DNA of 64,000 nucleotides from Akebia trifoliata (GCA_017979445.1 CM030711.1:47353560-47417559); one strand, 5' to 3'. Positions 11,946 to 22,846 are shown, counted from the first letter of the stretch. Numbers and translations are program-made. The notes: a model not told the origin generated them from the letters alone.

Positions 11946-14115
11946 TTGATACAGCTTCAAGAATTTGCTGTGTTAGGGTAAAATGACCAAAATACCCTTA
12001 AGGTTGATAATGCACCCAGAATGCATTAAAAATGATCAGAATACCCCTATAAATAGATAATTACACTAAATATATATAAATATAAATATAATAAAATTAT
12101 ATAAAAATTAAAATAATTATTATTTTAATTTTAAATGTCTATAAAAATTATAAAAAAATTTATAATTCTATAGAAATTTCGGCAGCATCTCCTTAAAAAA
12201 ATGGACATATGGAATTTTCCTGATAAACAAAATACCTGCATAATACACAATCCAAAATTCACATTGTACATAACACATCCACATTACATCGTATATATTA
12301 GTTGATCTTAACAAAACTAAGTTGATAATTGTCATAAAATAGTCATTTAATTTTAATTTCTAACAAAACAGCCCATGTGTATCATTTGGCATGTATCACA
12401 AGTGGGTAAAATCGCCTTACACTATCAACAACTAATGCATGACTTACCATGAGGCTAAGTGCAATGTTGCAGTGCTGTGAATGTAATGGGATTTACAACA
12501 AAAGTAATTGTGATGGAACATTAAAACAGTCATAAGAAAAAAAGAGAAAATGCATGGATGTAATATTCGCAATTTTGGTGAAATAAGACCATGTTGAAAG
12601 TAATATAACATTCCAAAATGCATGGAAATGTGTCAATTAAATCCCACTCTAGCCCTACCATAACCCATCGAAGAAAATTCAATCATTGTGTAACTAAGGT
12701 TGGATCGGATTACCAAAACACAACAATGATATTAGAATCTCATATTCATCTTAACAATAACAAAATATTGAACAAGATACTTAAATCTATTTGAAAACAA
12801 ACAGAAATTTATTTCAATGCTAAGCAAGCGGAAATATTTTCAATGCAAAGCAATCGGAGTTTTGGTTATTTAATATAACTAAGGGAGTTTTGGTTATTTA
12901 ATATAAAAAAATCCTAAAGGAATTACTTTAAAAAGGAAAGTAATTTAGACAAACATACACCTCTACGTTTAAGTGAATATTTGAGATGCACCCTTGGTTT
13001 TCAAATACCCTTAGATGTCTTTAGCAAGGCCACTATATTTATATCTAAATCTATAATCAAGTTAAACTAATAAAAATATCTATCCTAAAGAGTAAATTTC
13101 ACTAAGGTATGAAACAAACAAAAGCTATTTTGTAAAGTTATATCATAAAATATCAACATTTAAAGATTTTGAAATAATCCATGTAATATCCAATCGTATC
13201 TTTCTAGTTGTTCTCTCTGGCATGAAGCCAAGTTTGCATTTGTTTGTTTCTTGTATTATTCTTTTCTACATGACCCTATTCCAAAATTTTATTCCACAAT
13301 AGGTAGTGCAATTCCGCACATCTCCCTATCCTTTAAAATAGGTGTCAAATTTTTTTCCCATAATTGACATCCAAATATTAATCTTTCTACCATTTAGATC
13401 AGATTTCATTAATCTTTCCAACAAAGGGGAAAAACAAAAAATAAATAAATAAAAACCCTTCATAGGTTAGATGCTCCAAAAGAAAAAGGTAAAAGTAAGC
13501 AAAAGTCCTTCATGAAAATTTCAATAATCATCCAAAATTTGAGAAAAGTAAGCAAATCCCTTCATGGGTTAACCTCCAAAAAGGGAAAATTAAGCAAAAA
13601 TCCTTCATAGGAAATTACCAAGTGTAGCCTTCATGGGTACTTCAAAAATTGATCCAACAAAAAGAAAACAAAACAATATAACAGAATCTCACCTTTATCC
13701 TTGTATTTGGTGTAAAGCTCAGTCAATTGGGTATAATTGGTATCCACTGTTCAGCTCCAAACACAATCCCATTAATATTCAGAAAAACCAAAATAAATAA
13801 ATAAATAAGATTGATGAACAACCCATTTTTGAAAAATAAAGTACCATTTGAAAGCAACGTTACCAACAACAATAATCTTCCCTTTGTAAATGTTGAGATC
13901 AACATCCTTCCCTTTACAATCTTGAAGAGAAAATCCCATAATTTCAAAGAACCCATATGCGTGCAAGTGATGAATTTTCATACAGAGAGACAGAGAAAAA
14001 AAAATTGAAATTGAAATCTGATAAAATTAACTTACCTTGACTGTGAAATCATGGAGGGACTGATCTAAGGTAGATGATTGAGAAGCACCCATACAAAATC
14101 AAGGGTTTGTATGGC

Positions 14116-14137
14116 AGAGAGAGCGAGAGAGCGAGAG

Positions 14138-14202
<65 letters not shown>

Positions 14203-14204
14203 CT
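14116..14204. repeat. (GA)n microsatellite with GAGAGC lead-in
   Basis: Starts as GAGAGCGAGAGAGC units and becomes a pure GA run, followed by GA-rich sequence with repeats of GAGGGTTCTRTCGA (near 14239, 14272, 14316). Confidence 0.92.
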
Positions 14205-14359
14205 TTAGGAGAAGAGGAGAAGACGATGACGTCGGTGTCTGAGGGTTCTATCGAGAACGACGTTGCTGTGTGAGGGTTCTGTCGAAGAAGAGACGAAGAG
14301 AAATCGATGTTGCTGTGAGGGTTCTGTCGAAGAAACGAAGAGAAATGAGTTAAAAAAAC

Positions 14360-14602
14360 GAAGGGTAATAACGTCTTTTCACATGAGACGTTTTTCGGTA
14401 ATTCGCGTCTCCCGCAAACGCAAATAGAAAAAGCTCTAAAATTCCGCTTTTCACATTTGCGTTTATAAACGCAATTTCGTAACGCAAACTCGGTAAAACA
14501 AAACGCAAATGATTGCGGTCCGTTTGATTCAGCTTCAAAACGCCGCGTTTTGACGCAAACGCCGGTAAAATTGCGTTTTGAAGCGCAATCAATCGCCCCC
14601 TT
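14360..14602. repeat. CpG-rich subterminal block of ACGCAAA repeats
   Basis: The motif ACGCAAA or its complement TTTGCGT recurs many times on both strands (AACGCAAATAG, TTTGCGTTTATAAACGCAA, AAACGCAAATG, GACGCAAACG). Such bidirectional short repeats beside a terminus usually act as transposase binding arrays. It abuts the inner terminus at 14602. Confidence 0.6.
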
Positions 14603-14656
14603 AATGATTGCATAATGCTAAGATTTTTACTACTAAGCAGTCGTTAAGTGTTTGGA

Positions 14657-14660
<4 letters not shown>

Positions 14661-14690
<30 letters not shown>
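14661..14690. repeat. (TC)n microsatellite
   Basis: A pure CT run followed by a T homopolymer, just before the right inverted arm. Confidence 0.9.
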
Positions 14691-14695
<5 letters not shown>

Positions 14696-14928
14696 TTAAA
14701 TATTTGTTACATTATAATGTTTATCTATTATCTTAGCACAGTTTTTTGTAAATTGTAAAATCGGACAATCCCATAATTAAATGTACATAAAAAAAAACTT
14801 AAAAGTCAAGTGTAAAGTGTTGGAGTTTCACCGGTATGTTATTTCTGTTGATTTCTTTTGGGAAAATTATTGAAACAATAATATATTGATTAATAATTAA
14901 TATTTTTTTTCAAATACAGTAAAAATAT

Positions 14929-16191
14929 AATAAATAGACAGTTGGAACACCAATTTTCAGTGTTAAATATTTAAATTGATCTAAATATCCATTTAACTGC
15001 GAAAATCGACGGTTTGACTATTAATTTTCATACTGATCTGTGCCCCAACTCCCAACCATATATTTTTAAGTACACTGGTTTTCATTCTAGACAAAGTAGT
15101 CCCATGATCCCCCCACTCACTCACTCTTATTTTGGCAAAAAAATCCTGACTCTCTCACTCTCATTTCAACAAAATTGGGTAAGAAATATGTTTTTAATTT
15201 TGTTATATTGTTACAAAATCATTTAAATTATTAAGTATTTAATAATGTATTAATTTTTAATTATTATAAATAATTAAAATGTAATTATTAAATATAATAA
15301 ATAATTTTTAAATTTTTTATTGTGTAATATTATTAGAAAATAATCTATTTCCCCTTATTTTTAATAATTATAGATAATATAATTTTGGGAAAATTATTAC
15401 AAAAAATAATATATTAAATTATTAGGAATAACATAGTGAATTTATCAAAAAAGTAAAAATAATAATTTCTAGGAATAATAATATTATTATAATAATTTAT
15501 CAAAAAGTATTAATAATAAATTATTTAAAAAATAATATATTAATTTATAATTAGTAAAAATAATAATATATGAAAATCAACAGTTGGACCACCGATTTTC
15601 ATGAGAGTATTTTCGTCAAGTTGAAAATCGACAATCCAATAGTCGATTTATCACTTTTTGTTTTATAAATTTAAAAAAGAATATAATTTTTTTAATAATT
15701 AATAATTAATATATTATTCTTTTAATAGTTTTCCCATTTCTTTTTAAAAAAATATTTTAGATATGGATGTTTTAATAATTGCTTTTAGGATAAGAGTTAT
15801 TTGAAGAAACTTAGAGGGCTGTGGTGTTGGATTTGCTAATTTAATAATCCATTTGAGCATAACAACCCTTAGTAAGGCTTGAAATCTTATTAATTTAGTA
15901 CGGAAAATGTTTATCATAAAAGAATAGGAAAAAAGTTCCAAAAAATCGAAAAGAAATTTTTTAAAAATTGATTGTCCTCGACATAATCCGGAACATTTTC
16001 TTGACCATTGGGCTGTAGTTCAAACAAATGATAAGATCTCCCTAACATGTTATTATAGGACAGTTTATAAATTGACCTCCAAATTAATATAACAAACTGA
16101 AAAAAAAAAATCTTCATCAAATCTGCTAGGTTACATCGTAAAATGTGAGAAAATAAGAGTATGGTGGTGGTGCACATAACATGGAGACAAC
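14929..16191. other. Gene-free AT-rich stretch with partial inverted repeats
   Basis: Very AT-rich. Motifs related to GAAAATCGACGGTTTGAC and CGATTTTCA recur near 14945, 15000, 15590 and 15620, and the AAAATTATT..AATATATT arm sequence reappears near 15380 and 15700. It looks like another decayed inverted-repeat element. No coding frame is supported. Confidence 0.35.
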
Positions 16192-16400
16192 CAATTCTTT
16201 GATAATCTATAGTTCTATATAACCCAATAAAGAAACATTAGAAAATCTACCCCATCACTAAAAGAATACAGCCTAACCTCAACCAAATCTTTTTCTAAAC
16301 ATCCATGTTTTATTCATCCCAAATCCCTGATGGATTCAATGGTGCAGATTGATGTATGGGTGGGGTTTGTATGCTGTAGACTAAGGTCCAACTAACTAAA

Positions 16401-16570
16401 CCCCAAGGGGTTGGCTTAGTGGCAAGTTGAGCCTTAATAAGTTCCTCAGGAAGCGTAGGTGAATTGTTCGAAACTCCACAAAGCAATGAATTCCTTGGAG
16501 GGTGCCCTCAACTAATTGCATGTAGGATTTTCTGAGGGACCGGTGTTCGTGTGCCCATGAAGGGGTAGGG
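16401..16570 (+). mobile_element. Old tRNA-derived SINE, present in both duplication copies
   Basis: Contains RNA polymerase III A-box TGGCTTAGTGG (16412-16422) and B-box GTTCGAAACTCC (16466-16477) at tRNA-like spacing, followed by a tRNA-unrelated body. The same element is in the second duplication copy near 17116-17290, so it inserted before the duplication. No A-tail survives. Confidence 0.6.
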
Positions 16571-16732
16571 ATAGCCACAATAAGGGGAAAAATGTCAAAT
16601 CAATTAAATGGGTTTAAAGTTATTTGTTTGGGATTAAAAAACACTAAACTAAATTGATTTTTCTTTTGATAAATTCATCCAATAATTTGATATCAGATGA
16701 GTCCCAATTATCTTTGCAGTTAGATTACTTAC

Positions 16733-16872
16733 ATAACTAAGTGATGTTCCATTACATGATTTTCTGAATCCTTCCTCTTGATTTTGTAATAAAGATTATG
16801 TATATCTCGATCAAGAAATGGAAGAGTTCCATGTTCCACATTTTTCTCAAGTTCCATGACACGTATAATTTT
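16733..16872 (-). pseudogene. Duplicated C-terminal fragment of the FAR1-related gene
   Basis: Minus-strand reading gives IIRVMELEKNVEHG, then FLDRDIHNLYYKIKRKDSEN, ending HHLVM and a stop. It is almost identical to the end of the gene at 17684-18427, with His-to-Tyr and Asp-to-Glu differences and no frame break. It has no start, promoter or DNA-binding domain. It was created by the tandem duplication and is unlikely to be expressed as a protein. Confidence 0.8.
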
Positions 16873-17115
16873 TCTCAAGTTCCATTTATCTCAGTTGACG
16901 TTCAATTCTTTGATAATCTATAGTTCTATATAACCCAATAAAGAAACTGATTAGAAAATCTACCCCATCACTAAAAGAATACAGCCTAACCTCAACCAAA
17001 TCTTTTTCTAAACATCCATGTTTTATTCATCCTAGATTCCTGATGGATTCAACAGTGCACATTGATGTATGGGTGGGGTTTGTATATGCTGTAGACTAAG
17101 GTCCAATCAACCAAA

Positions 17116-17290
17116 CGCCAAGGGGTTGGTTTAGTGGCAAGTCGAGCCTTGATAAGTTCCTTAGAAAGGGTAGGTCAATTGTTTGAAACCCCAAGAAATA
17201 ATGAATTCCTTGGGACCACCCTCTAGAGTCTGGTTGACCCTCAACTAATTGCAGATAGCACTTTTCAAGGGACCCGTGCTCGTGTGACCA
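17116..17290 (+). mobile_element. Old tRNA-derived SINE, second duplication copy
   Basis: A-box region TGGTTTAGTGG (near 17128) and B-box GTTTGAAACCCC (near 17183) match the element at 16401-16570 with scattered substitutions. It carries about 20 bp (GACCACCCTCTAGAGTC region, near 17213-17230) that the first copy lacks. Confidence 0.6.
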
Positions 17291-17310
17291 TGAAGGGTAG
17301 GGATACCCAC

Positions 17311-17518
17311 CCACCCATGGGTTGCCTAAGTGGTAAGGGCGAGCACGGGAAGTATGGGTTAGGCGCACGACACGGGCTCGATTTTCCTCTTGAGTTTTTC
17401 TCATGATCTAACTGGGGGACCATGGCGATGGGTTGCTGTGGTAGTCCTCCCCAAAATTAGTCGTGGTGCGCGCAAGCTGGCCCGGCCCAGACATTTGGTT
17501 TGAAAAAAAAAAAAAATA
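17311..17518 (+). mobile_element. Young tRNA-derived SINE with intact 14-bp target duplication
   Basis: A-box TGCCTAAGTGG (17323-17333) and B-box GGGCTCGATTTTCC (17374-17387) are at tRNA-like spacing. The body ends in a 14-A tail (17503-17516). The element is flanked by perfect direct repeats GTAGGGATACCCAC at 17297-17310 and 17519-17532. It is absent from the paralogous site in duplication copy 1 (near 16565), which gives an empty-site control. Confidence 0.9.
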
Positions 17519-17683
17519 GTAGGGATACCCACACACAAGGTAAAAAAAATGTCAAATCAATTAAATGGGTTTAAAGTTATTTATTTGAGATTAAAAAAAC
17601 ACTAAACTATATTGATTTTTTTCATAAATTCAGCCAATAGTTTGATGTCAGAACAGTCACAATTATCTTTGCAATTAGATTAC

Positions 17684-18427
17684 TTACATAACTAAGTGAT
17701 GATCCATTACATGATTTTCTGAATCCTTCCTCTTGATTTTGTGATAAAGATTATGTATATCTCGATCAAGAAATGGAAGAGTTCCATGTTCCACATTTTT
17801 CTCAAGTTCCATGACACGTATAATTTGTCTAACTGAAAGACCTCCTTCTTTCAATAAGAGGATTCGATCTTGATCAACTTCAGTAATAACTCGATTAATT
17901 GGAAGCAAACGCACTTGTAGTGGAGATAAGAGATCATGATTATGTTCGGCAACAAACTTCGTCACATACCACTCTCTAGGAAAAATTCCAAATGTCTTCT
18001 TTTGTAGAGTGATTCGCAAGTGTGCTTTACATCCACATCTTATAGAAGCTCTTTCACGTTGTTTCTTCGATGGGTCAACATTTTTTAATGGTTGACTTCC
18101 TTCTCGATGACAAACAAAATCATGTCTTTTTGCTTCTCCATCTTTAGTGATAAATCGACTTTTACGAATTGAGAACCCTTCATTATTTGCATACTTCTTG
18201 TAGAAGATGAATGCTTCCTCTTCACTAAAAAAACATTGACCAACAAATGGGACTAAATCATTTTCTATGTGAATATTTTCATCTTGGCTTTTCTTCCCAT
18301 TCAAATCAAACAATTTTTCTTCAACTATTTCAACACTTTCTTCCTCATTAGGAAGTTTATTTAAGTCCCAATTTTTTTTCTCAACTCTTTGATAAAAATC
18401 ATTTTCACTACATTCTTCTTTCATCAT
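17684..18427 (-). CDS. FAR1-related factor, FAR1 DNA-binding domain only (FRF-like)
   Basis: 247 codons, intact. Residues ~55-170 form the FAR1 domain of the WRKY-GCM1 zinc-finger type: FSEEEAFIFYKKYAN, the first Cys in DFVCHREG, a basic stretch KKQRERASIRCGCKAHLRI supplying the next Cys pair, and the HNHD pair. The C-terminus carries RQIIRVMELEKN and DIHNLYHKIKRKD, seen in FRF proteins. The MULE transposase and SWIM domains of full FHY3/FAR1 proteins are missing, as in short FRF members thought to modulate full-length FAR1/FHY3 factors in the nucleus. The start at 18427 is chosen because it lies 3 bp after a likely 5'-UTR splice acceptor; a second ATG follows at once. A MITE sits just upstream of the leader, and the gene tail is duplicated downstream. 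Confidence 0.82.
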   Translation of the reverse strand: MMKEECSENDFYQRVEKKNWDLNKLPNEEESVEIVEEKLFDLNGKKSQDENIHIENDLVPFVGQCFFSEEEAFIFYKKYANNEGFSIRKSRFITKDGEAKRHDFVCHREGSQPLKNVDPSKKQRERASIRCGCKAHLRITLQKKTFGIFPREWYVTKFVAEHNHDLLSPLQVRLLPINRVITEVDQDRILLLKEGGLSVRQIIRVMELEKNVEHGTLPFLDRDIHNLYHKIKRKDSENHVMDHHLVM

Positions 18428-18430
18428 ACT

Positions 18431-18550
18431 CTTGATTGATGTAAAAACAAAAAAAACAAAAACAAAAAAAAATTATTTATCATCTAAAAGACAAAACCAT
18501 AAAGAGATGTAAATAAATAAATAAAGATAAGATGTAGATAGAAAAGTTAC
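18431..18550 (-). other. Predicted 5'-UTR intron of the FAR1-related gene
   Basis: On the minus strand the donor reads TTTTGAG|GTAACTTTTC (exon edge at 18551) and the acceptor ATCAATCAAG| just before AGTATGATG. The 120-bp interval is T-rich on the coding strand, as plant introns are. The leader exon would extend to roughly 18650-18700. Not verified by transcripts. Confidence 0.5.
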
Positions 18551-18724
18551 CTCAAAAGGATCTTATCTTTTGCTCTTATTTCCTTTCTTTCTCTTCTGTA
18601 TTTTGTAGAATAGAGTAGTTGCTGGTAAGAGAAGGTAATGTAGAGAAGAGGGAGCTTTCAATGGTGGGAAGAAGGAACTTAGAAGATAGAATGGCTTTTA
18701 CTTCATTTTTTTTTTCTTTTTTTT

Positions 18725-18867
18725 GGGGTTTTGTGAACATGTGCCCTAAGGCACACGTTAAGGTGGATTAAAGAGAAATATTTTGAGGGTATTTTTTTAA
18801 AATAGAAAATTCAATTTTAAAGGGGTATATAATGCATTTAAAGGAGAGGACACGTTAACAAAAACCC
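18725..18867. mobile_element. Palindromic MITE of the GGGTCTTGTTAACGTG family, copy 1
   Basis: Left end GGGGTTTTGTGAACATGTGC faces right end GGACACGTTAACAAAAACCC. The inner part repeats TTTTGAGGGTATTTT and AATTCAATTTTAAAG as in the other copies. It lies next to the presumed transcription start of the FAR1-related gene. Confidence 0.7.
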
Positions 18868-19439
18868 TTATTTTTTGAAAATTGAGAAAGACATTAATGA
18901 CGTTGTCTTTAATGATATGTATATGAATTAAAAAAAAGGTCGTACTATTTGTACCTAATTTCTGCTCACTGCACCCACTATCTTTTGTGCATAGTAATAA
19001 AAATTCGTGATTTTTTTGAATAAGTCGAATTTTGCATTCCTAACAATTAAAATGATTAAAAATATATGATTTTTTTTTTATATAAGATAAATCGATAATT
19101 TTTTTCATATGAACAAAATTTTAAATATTTTTTCTTATTTTTATTTTTAAATATGAGATTTGATGCATAATAAAATTTGATAATTTATAAATGAAAAAAT
19201 ATGGGATTTGACGAGAATAACTTGATTTTATAAATTTTTATTAGATATATATTTTTTTCATAATTTTTATTTTATTTTTTTACTTTTTTTCGTTTTTAAT
19301 ATTTTCTTTCAAAATTTTCCTTTGTTTGCCAATTTTGTGATTATGCTTCTATGCATTTCACTCCAAAATATGTTTTAAGTGGGTGCAGTAGCGCAAATGG
19401 TGGGTGTAAATCGCCTGGTCCATTGAAAAAAGAAAAAAA
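18868..19439. other. Gene-free AT-rich stretch
   Basis: No coding frame or clear element; long A/T runs. The part after 19378 leads into the tandem repeat that follows. Confidence 0.4.
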
Positions 19440-20215
19440 CGTCACCTTCTTTGTACAAAGCACGATAACAGCAGTGAAAGAGTTGGTGGAGTGAGAGTTT
19501 TGTTGCTTTAAATGCAGTTTCGCAAAAATGAGTGTAGTCGACTTGTGCCCAAGGGCACACGTTAAGATGCATTAAATTCACCTTGAAAATAAGCATTGGA
19601 GGGAAAAAAAACTTTGAAACAAACAGATCGCTTCAAAAATTTGAAGCAACCCTCTCCATTAGATTACACGTGACATTCTTGGAGGTATTCCAAATTTTAG
19701 GCGAAATGTAAGGGTGTAAACTAAATTTAAAATGTCACGTGTGTTGTAACTAAGAGGATTTATTCAAAATTTCGAAGCGGTCTGCTCGCTTCAAAGTTGG
19801 ACTCGCATTTGAGTATATGTGGCGGGAAACGTCACCTTCTTTTTACACAGCACGAGAACAGCAGTTGAAAGGAGGGTTCGTAGAGAGAGAGAGAGAGAGA
19901 GAGAGTTTTGTTGTATTAAATGCAATTTGGTAAAAATGGGTGTTGTTGACATGTGCCCAAGGGCACACGTTAAGATGCATAATAAGCATCTAAGAGAAAA
20001 AACTTTGAAACAGACTGGATGCTTATAAAATTTGAAGCAACCCTCTCCCTTAGATTACACGTGACATTCCAAGGAGGTATTCCGAATTTTAGCCGAAATG
20101 TAGGGCTGAAATAAATACAAAACACCACCTGTCTTGTAATGAAGAGGGTTTCTTCAAAATTTCGAAGCGGGCTGTTTGCTTCAAAGTTGGACTGCCGGAC
20201 TCGCACTTGAGTACG
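19440..20215. repeat. ~390-bp tandem duplication, two copies
   Basis: GTCACCTTCTTT at 19441 recurs at 19831, and the order GCCCAAGGGCACACGTTAAG, GAAGCAACCCTCTCC, ACACGTGACATTC and TTCGAAGCGG is kept in both. Copy 2 gained a GA microsatellite near 19880-19903. Each unit contains the inverted pair ACACGTGACATT / AATGTCACGTGT. A third, diverged copy begins near 22640 and is split by the hAT-like element at 22847-23452. Confidence 0.8.
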
Positions 20216-20238
20216 TGTTAAGTAAGATATTTTTTGAT

Positions 20239-20435
20239 GGGTAATTTCTTAACATGTGTCCTAACGGCAGACTTTAAAGTTCAATAAATACACTTTGGGA
20301 ATAACAATTTGAGGGTATTTCGATAATAAAAGATTTTTTTAAGGACATATTTTCGATAAAAAATCCAATTTTCAAAGTGTATTTATTGCATTTTAACGTG
20401 TGCCCTTGGGGTACGGGCAAACGTTAACAAGACCC
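20239..20435. mobile_element. Palindromic MITE of the GGGTCTTGTTAACGTG family, copy 2
   Basis: The left end GGGTAATTTCTTAACATGTG is degenerate. The right end GGGCAAACGTTAACAAGACCC is well kept in its last 20 bases. The interior is an imperfect inverted repeat around AATAAATACACTTTG / CAAAGTGTATTTATT. Confidence 0.75.
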
Positions 20436-21373
20436 TTCTTTTTATTGACTTATTACAGTGAATGCACTTAAGGGCACATGTCAGCGAGGCCCTTCTTTTT
20501 ATTAACAAATTTGTTAGTTGAGTTCTTTTATTATTTTGTTTTGTTCTTTGTCGTTGTTGAAGATTAAAGAGGTTACATATACATCCATCCTGGCAAAAAA
20601 AACATATAATCTTTCATAGTCATGCCCACAAGAATTGCAAAGATTTAAGGGAGAATGACATTGTAGCATGGTTTCAAAACTTAATTTTATGTCTTGTCTT
20701 GTCCATAGACAAGATCGAGTTGTGTTGAACGAGTCAATTTATATTAGATAAGACAAATCATTTAACTTGATTTAAAATGATTGATTTACATATATTTAAA
20801 TTAAAATAATAATAATTTTTTAATAAAATAAGATAGATCAGAAGATGCATAATCCTAAAATTATATTTTATTTACTTAATAAAATTTTAAATTTTAAAAA
20901 ATTATTTATTTTTATTAAAATTTACAATATTTTGATTGACTGAATCAAGATTTTCAAAATATCGTATGCGACATCTCGTTTATCTTGTGAGATGATGTGA
21001 CTATTGAGACTCATGTATATTCGTATCGTTGTTGAACGATACTAAGATGACTCGAACAAGTCATCTCGATATTGGACGAGAATTCAAACCATGTTACGAA
21101 AGCTTGATTTTTAAAAATATTTATTAATAAGTCCCCTGACATGAAATACGAACACACTTTAGAAAAATAATCCTTCTACAGACATTTTAGAGGATTTTTT
21201 TATATATAAAAATACCTTAAATACCTTAAATACCTTTGAATTATCTTTTCACTTTATAACCATCGTAAACAAAAATCCCATTCAAATCAATTTTTACATT
21301 TTTTTTTAATGAAATAACCCCTTCACATATAAACATAAGATACCACTACTACGAAATTGATGATACTCCCCTT
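20436..21373. other. Gene-free AT-rich stretch
   Basis: Nothing coding is supported. Degenerate short repeats are present, but no bounded element could be defined. Confidence 0.4.
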
Positions 21374-21675
21374 TAGGACTGTTAATGGCTCAGATCAGAT
21401 CTGAAATTCGATTCGATAACTTCAGGTCTGGATTGATGTTTTAGATTCCGATAAGGATTCAATATCTTATTGGATCAGATTTGGATCAATCATGTCCCGA
21501 TCCGATAATATGTTAAAATGTATATAAATTGTATTATATATTTAGTGAGATGTATGAAGTTTATGTAGGATTTGGATCATAATATTGAGTTCGAATAAAA
21601 ATCTGAACTGGTAGTTATCAGATCAATACCAAATCAACCCTGATCCGATTCGAATCCGATCCATTGACAACCCCA
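21374..21675. mobile_element. hAT-type MITE (302 bp)
   Basis: The left end TAGGACTGTTAATGG pairs with the reverse complement of the right end TGGGGTTGTCAATGG, the common hAT terminus. Flanking 8-mers CTCCCCTT and GTCCGCTT match at 6 of 8 positions, consistent with an aged 8-bp target duplication. The interior is rich in GGATTCGGAT-like repeats, shared with the element at 44909-45666. Confidence 0.65.
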
Positions 21676-21960
21676 GTCCGCTTGACCTTGATCTTCTCTC
21701 TTCATTAATGACAAGTGTCCAAGATGACAAAAAAACCCTAATTTTTTTTTCCTTCCAAAACCAATCATCTTTAATTCATTATGATTATCAATGATGATAG
21801 TGATGATGATCATCTTAGTGGGTCGAAGATGATTAGGCTTTGAGTTAAAAAACACAAGGACTTTTTGGTCATCTTCATAGTCTATTATGGAAGACCAAGG
21901 TCAAAGAGCATGCATTAATTTGTAAATGACCAAAATATGGTGGGACCACCTCTCAAATAT

Positions 21961-22103
21961 GGGTCTTGTTAACGTCTACCCTAACGAAACACGTTGAAGT
22001 GCAATAAATACGCTTTGAAAATCGGATTTTGTATTGAAAATGCCCTCAACTTTCAATTTCCAAAGTGTACTTATTGCACTTTAACGTGTGTCTTAACAAA
22101 ACC
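21961..22103. mobile_element. Palindromic MITE of the GGGTCTTGTTAACGTG family, copy 3
   Basis: Starts GGGTCTTGTTAACGTCTACC and ends GTGTGTCTTAACAAAACC. The interior inverted pair is GCAATAAATACGCTTTG / CAAAGTGTACTTATTGC. It is the shortest and cleanest copy of the family here. Confidence 0.8.
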
Positions 22104-22194
22104 TTTTAAATGAATGAAGATCCTTCTGAGATATTTGAAGGGATAGTTTAACTATTTCATAGAAAAAATCTTCAAAAAACCCACCCTTGTCTCA

Positions 22195-22472
22195 TCGAAA
22201 AACTCAAATCCAAAAAAGAAAATTCAAAAAACTATTTCTTTTGAATTTGATCTAAGGTTTTAAAATTGGATAGCTACCAAACTTTCATATAACTACCAAA
22301 TCAAAGATTAAAATTATTAAAAAAATAATTTTTTTATTTTTTATTTTTATTTTAAAATTCTTAGAATTTTGTCCTCTACAACTCTGAAGTATTAGATCAT
22401 GTTTTTGGATCTTACAAGGTGAGCCCAAGGACACTTAATAAGTGTGAAATCCTTTCTAACTAAGTAAGGCTA
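22195..22472. repeat. Repeat family R (TIR CCTTACTAACTTAGTAAG), copy 1, left end lost
   Basis: Shares the family order: CTATTTCTTTTGAATTTGATC, CTACCAAACTTTC, AAAATTCTTAGAATTTTGTC, ATCATGTTTTTGGAT, and a right end near TAACTAAGTAAGGC. The left inverted end is not recognisable. Confidence 0.65.
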
Positions 22473-22846
22473 GTCGGACTCTTTACTTATTTGCAATACA
22501 AAAATCGAGGTAATCGGTGCGTTCAACGCAAGTTGCTATGTGGCGGTCATGCATCCTATTATGTGAAGTCTTCCTATTAAACTTTTGACTCCAAATTTTT
22601 CCTCTTCCATAAATATTTCAAGAGCATACCTGAAAGTGCATTAAATACAAATTGAAAATTGATTTTCATATCAAAACTTCATAACTTTTGTTCAATACCA
22701 AAATACCCTAAAATGATGGAAAAAAAACTTTGAAGCTCCTTTCCTTCTTCAAAATTCGGGTAGAGCCCTCTTCTTTGAATTACATGTGAAATCTCCAAGT
22801 AGGTATTCCAAATATTAATCAAAAGTAAGGATATGAAATAAACACT

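Larger units (their letters stand above)
11527..14928. mobile_element. 3.4-kb element or island with ~230-bp inverted arms
   Basis: The left arm (about 11527-11755) contains AAAAGAAATCAATA, TTTACACTTGACTATA and CTGTGCTAAGATAATGGATA. The right arm (about 14700-14928) contains the same order in reverse complement: TATCTATTATCTTAGCACAG, AAAAGTCAAGTGTAAAG and TTGATTTCTTTTGGG. Just inside, a second inverted pair is seen: TTAGGGCCTGATTGATT (11754) against AATCAATCGCCCCCTTA (14586-14602). This suggests nested TIR elements. No transposase frame remains, so it is a non-autonomous or gutted DNA transposon. Confidence 0.6.
16192..16872. repeat. Tandem duplication copy 1 (~0.68 kb)
   Basis: From CAATTCTTTGATAATCTATAG at 16192 to TGACACGTATAATTT at ~16872 the sequence repeats, in the same order, at 16903 to ~17823. 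The unit includes an old SINE-like element and the last ~46 codons of the FAR1-related gene. Copy 2 has one extra insertion, a young SINE; without it the two copies are about equal in length. Confidence 0.9.
16903..17823. repeat. Tandem duplication copy 2 (~0.92 kb, with SINE insertion)
   Basis: Second copy of the unit at 16192-16872. It reads through into the FAR1-related gene, so this copy is the ancestral position and copy 1 is the derivative. The extra length is the 17311-17518 SINE plus its duplicated target. Confidence 0.9.

Noticed and set aside
19819..20028. 69-codon frame with RERERERE stretch
   Set aside because: It translates the GA microsatellite in the second ~390-bp tandem repeat and is not kept in the first.
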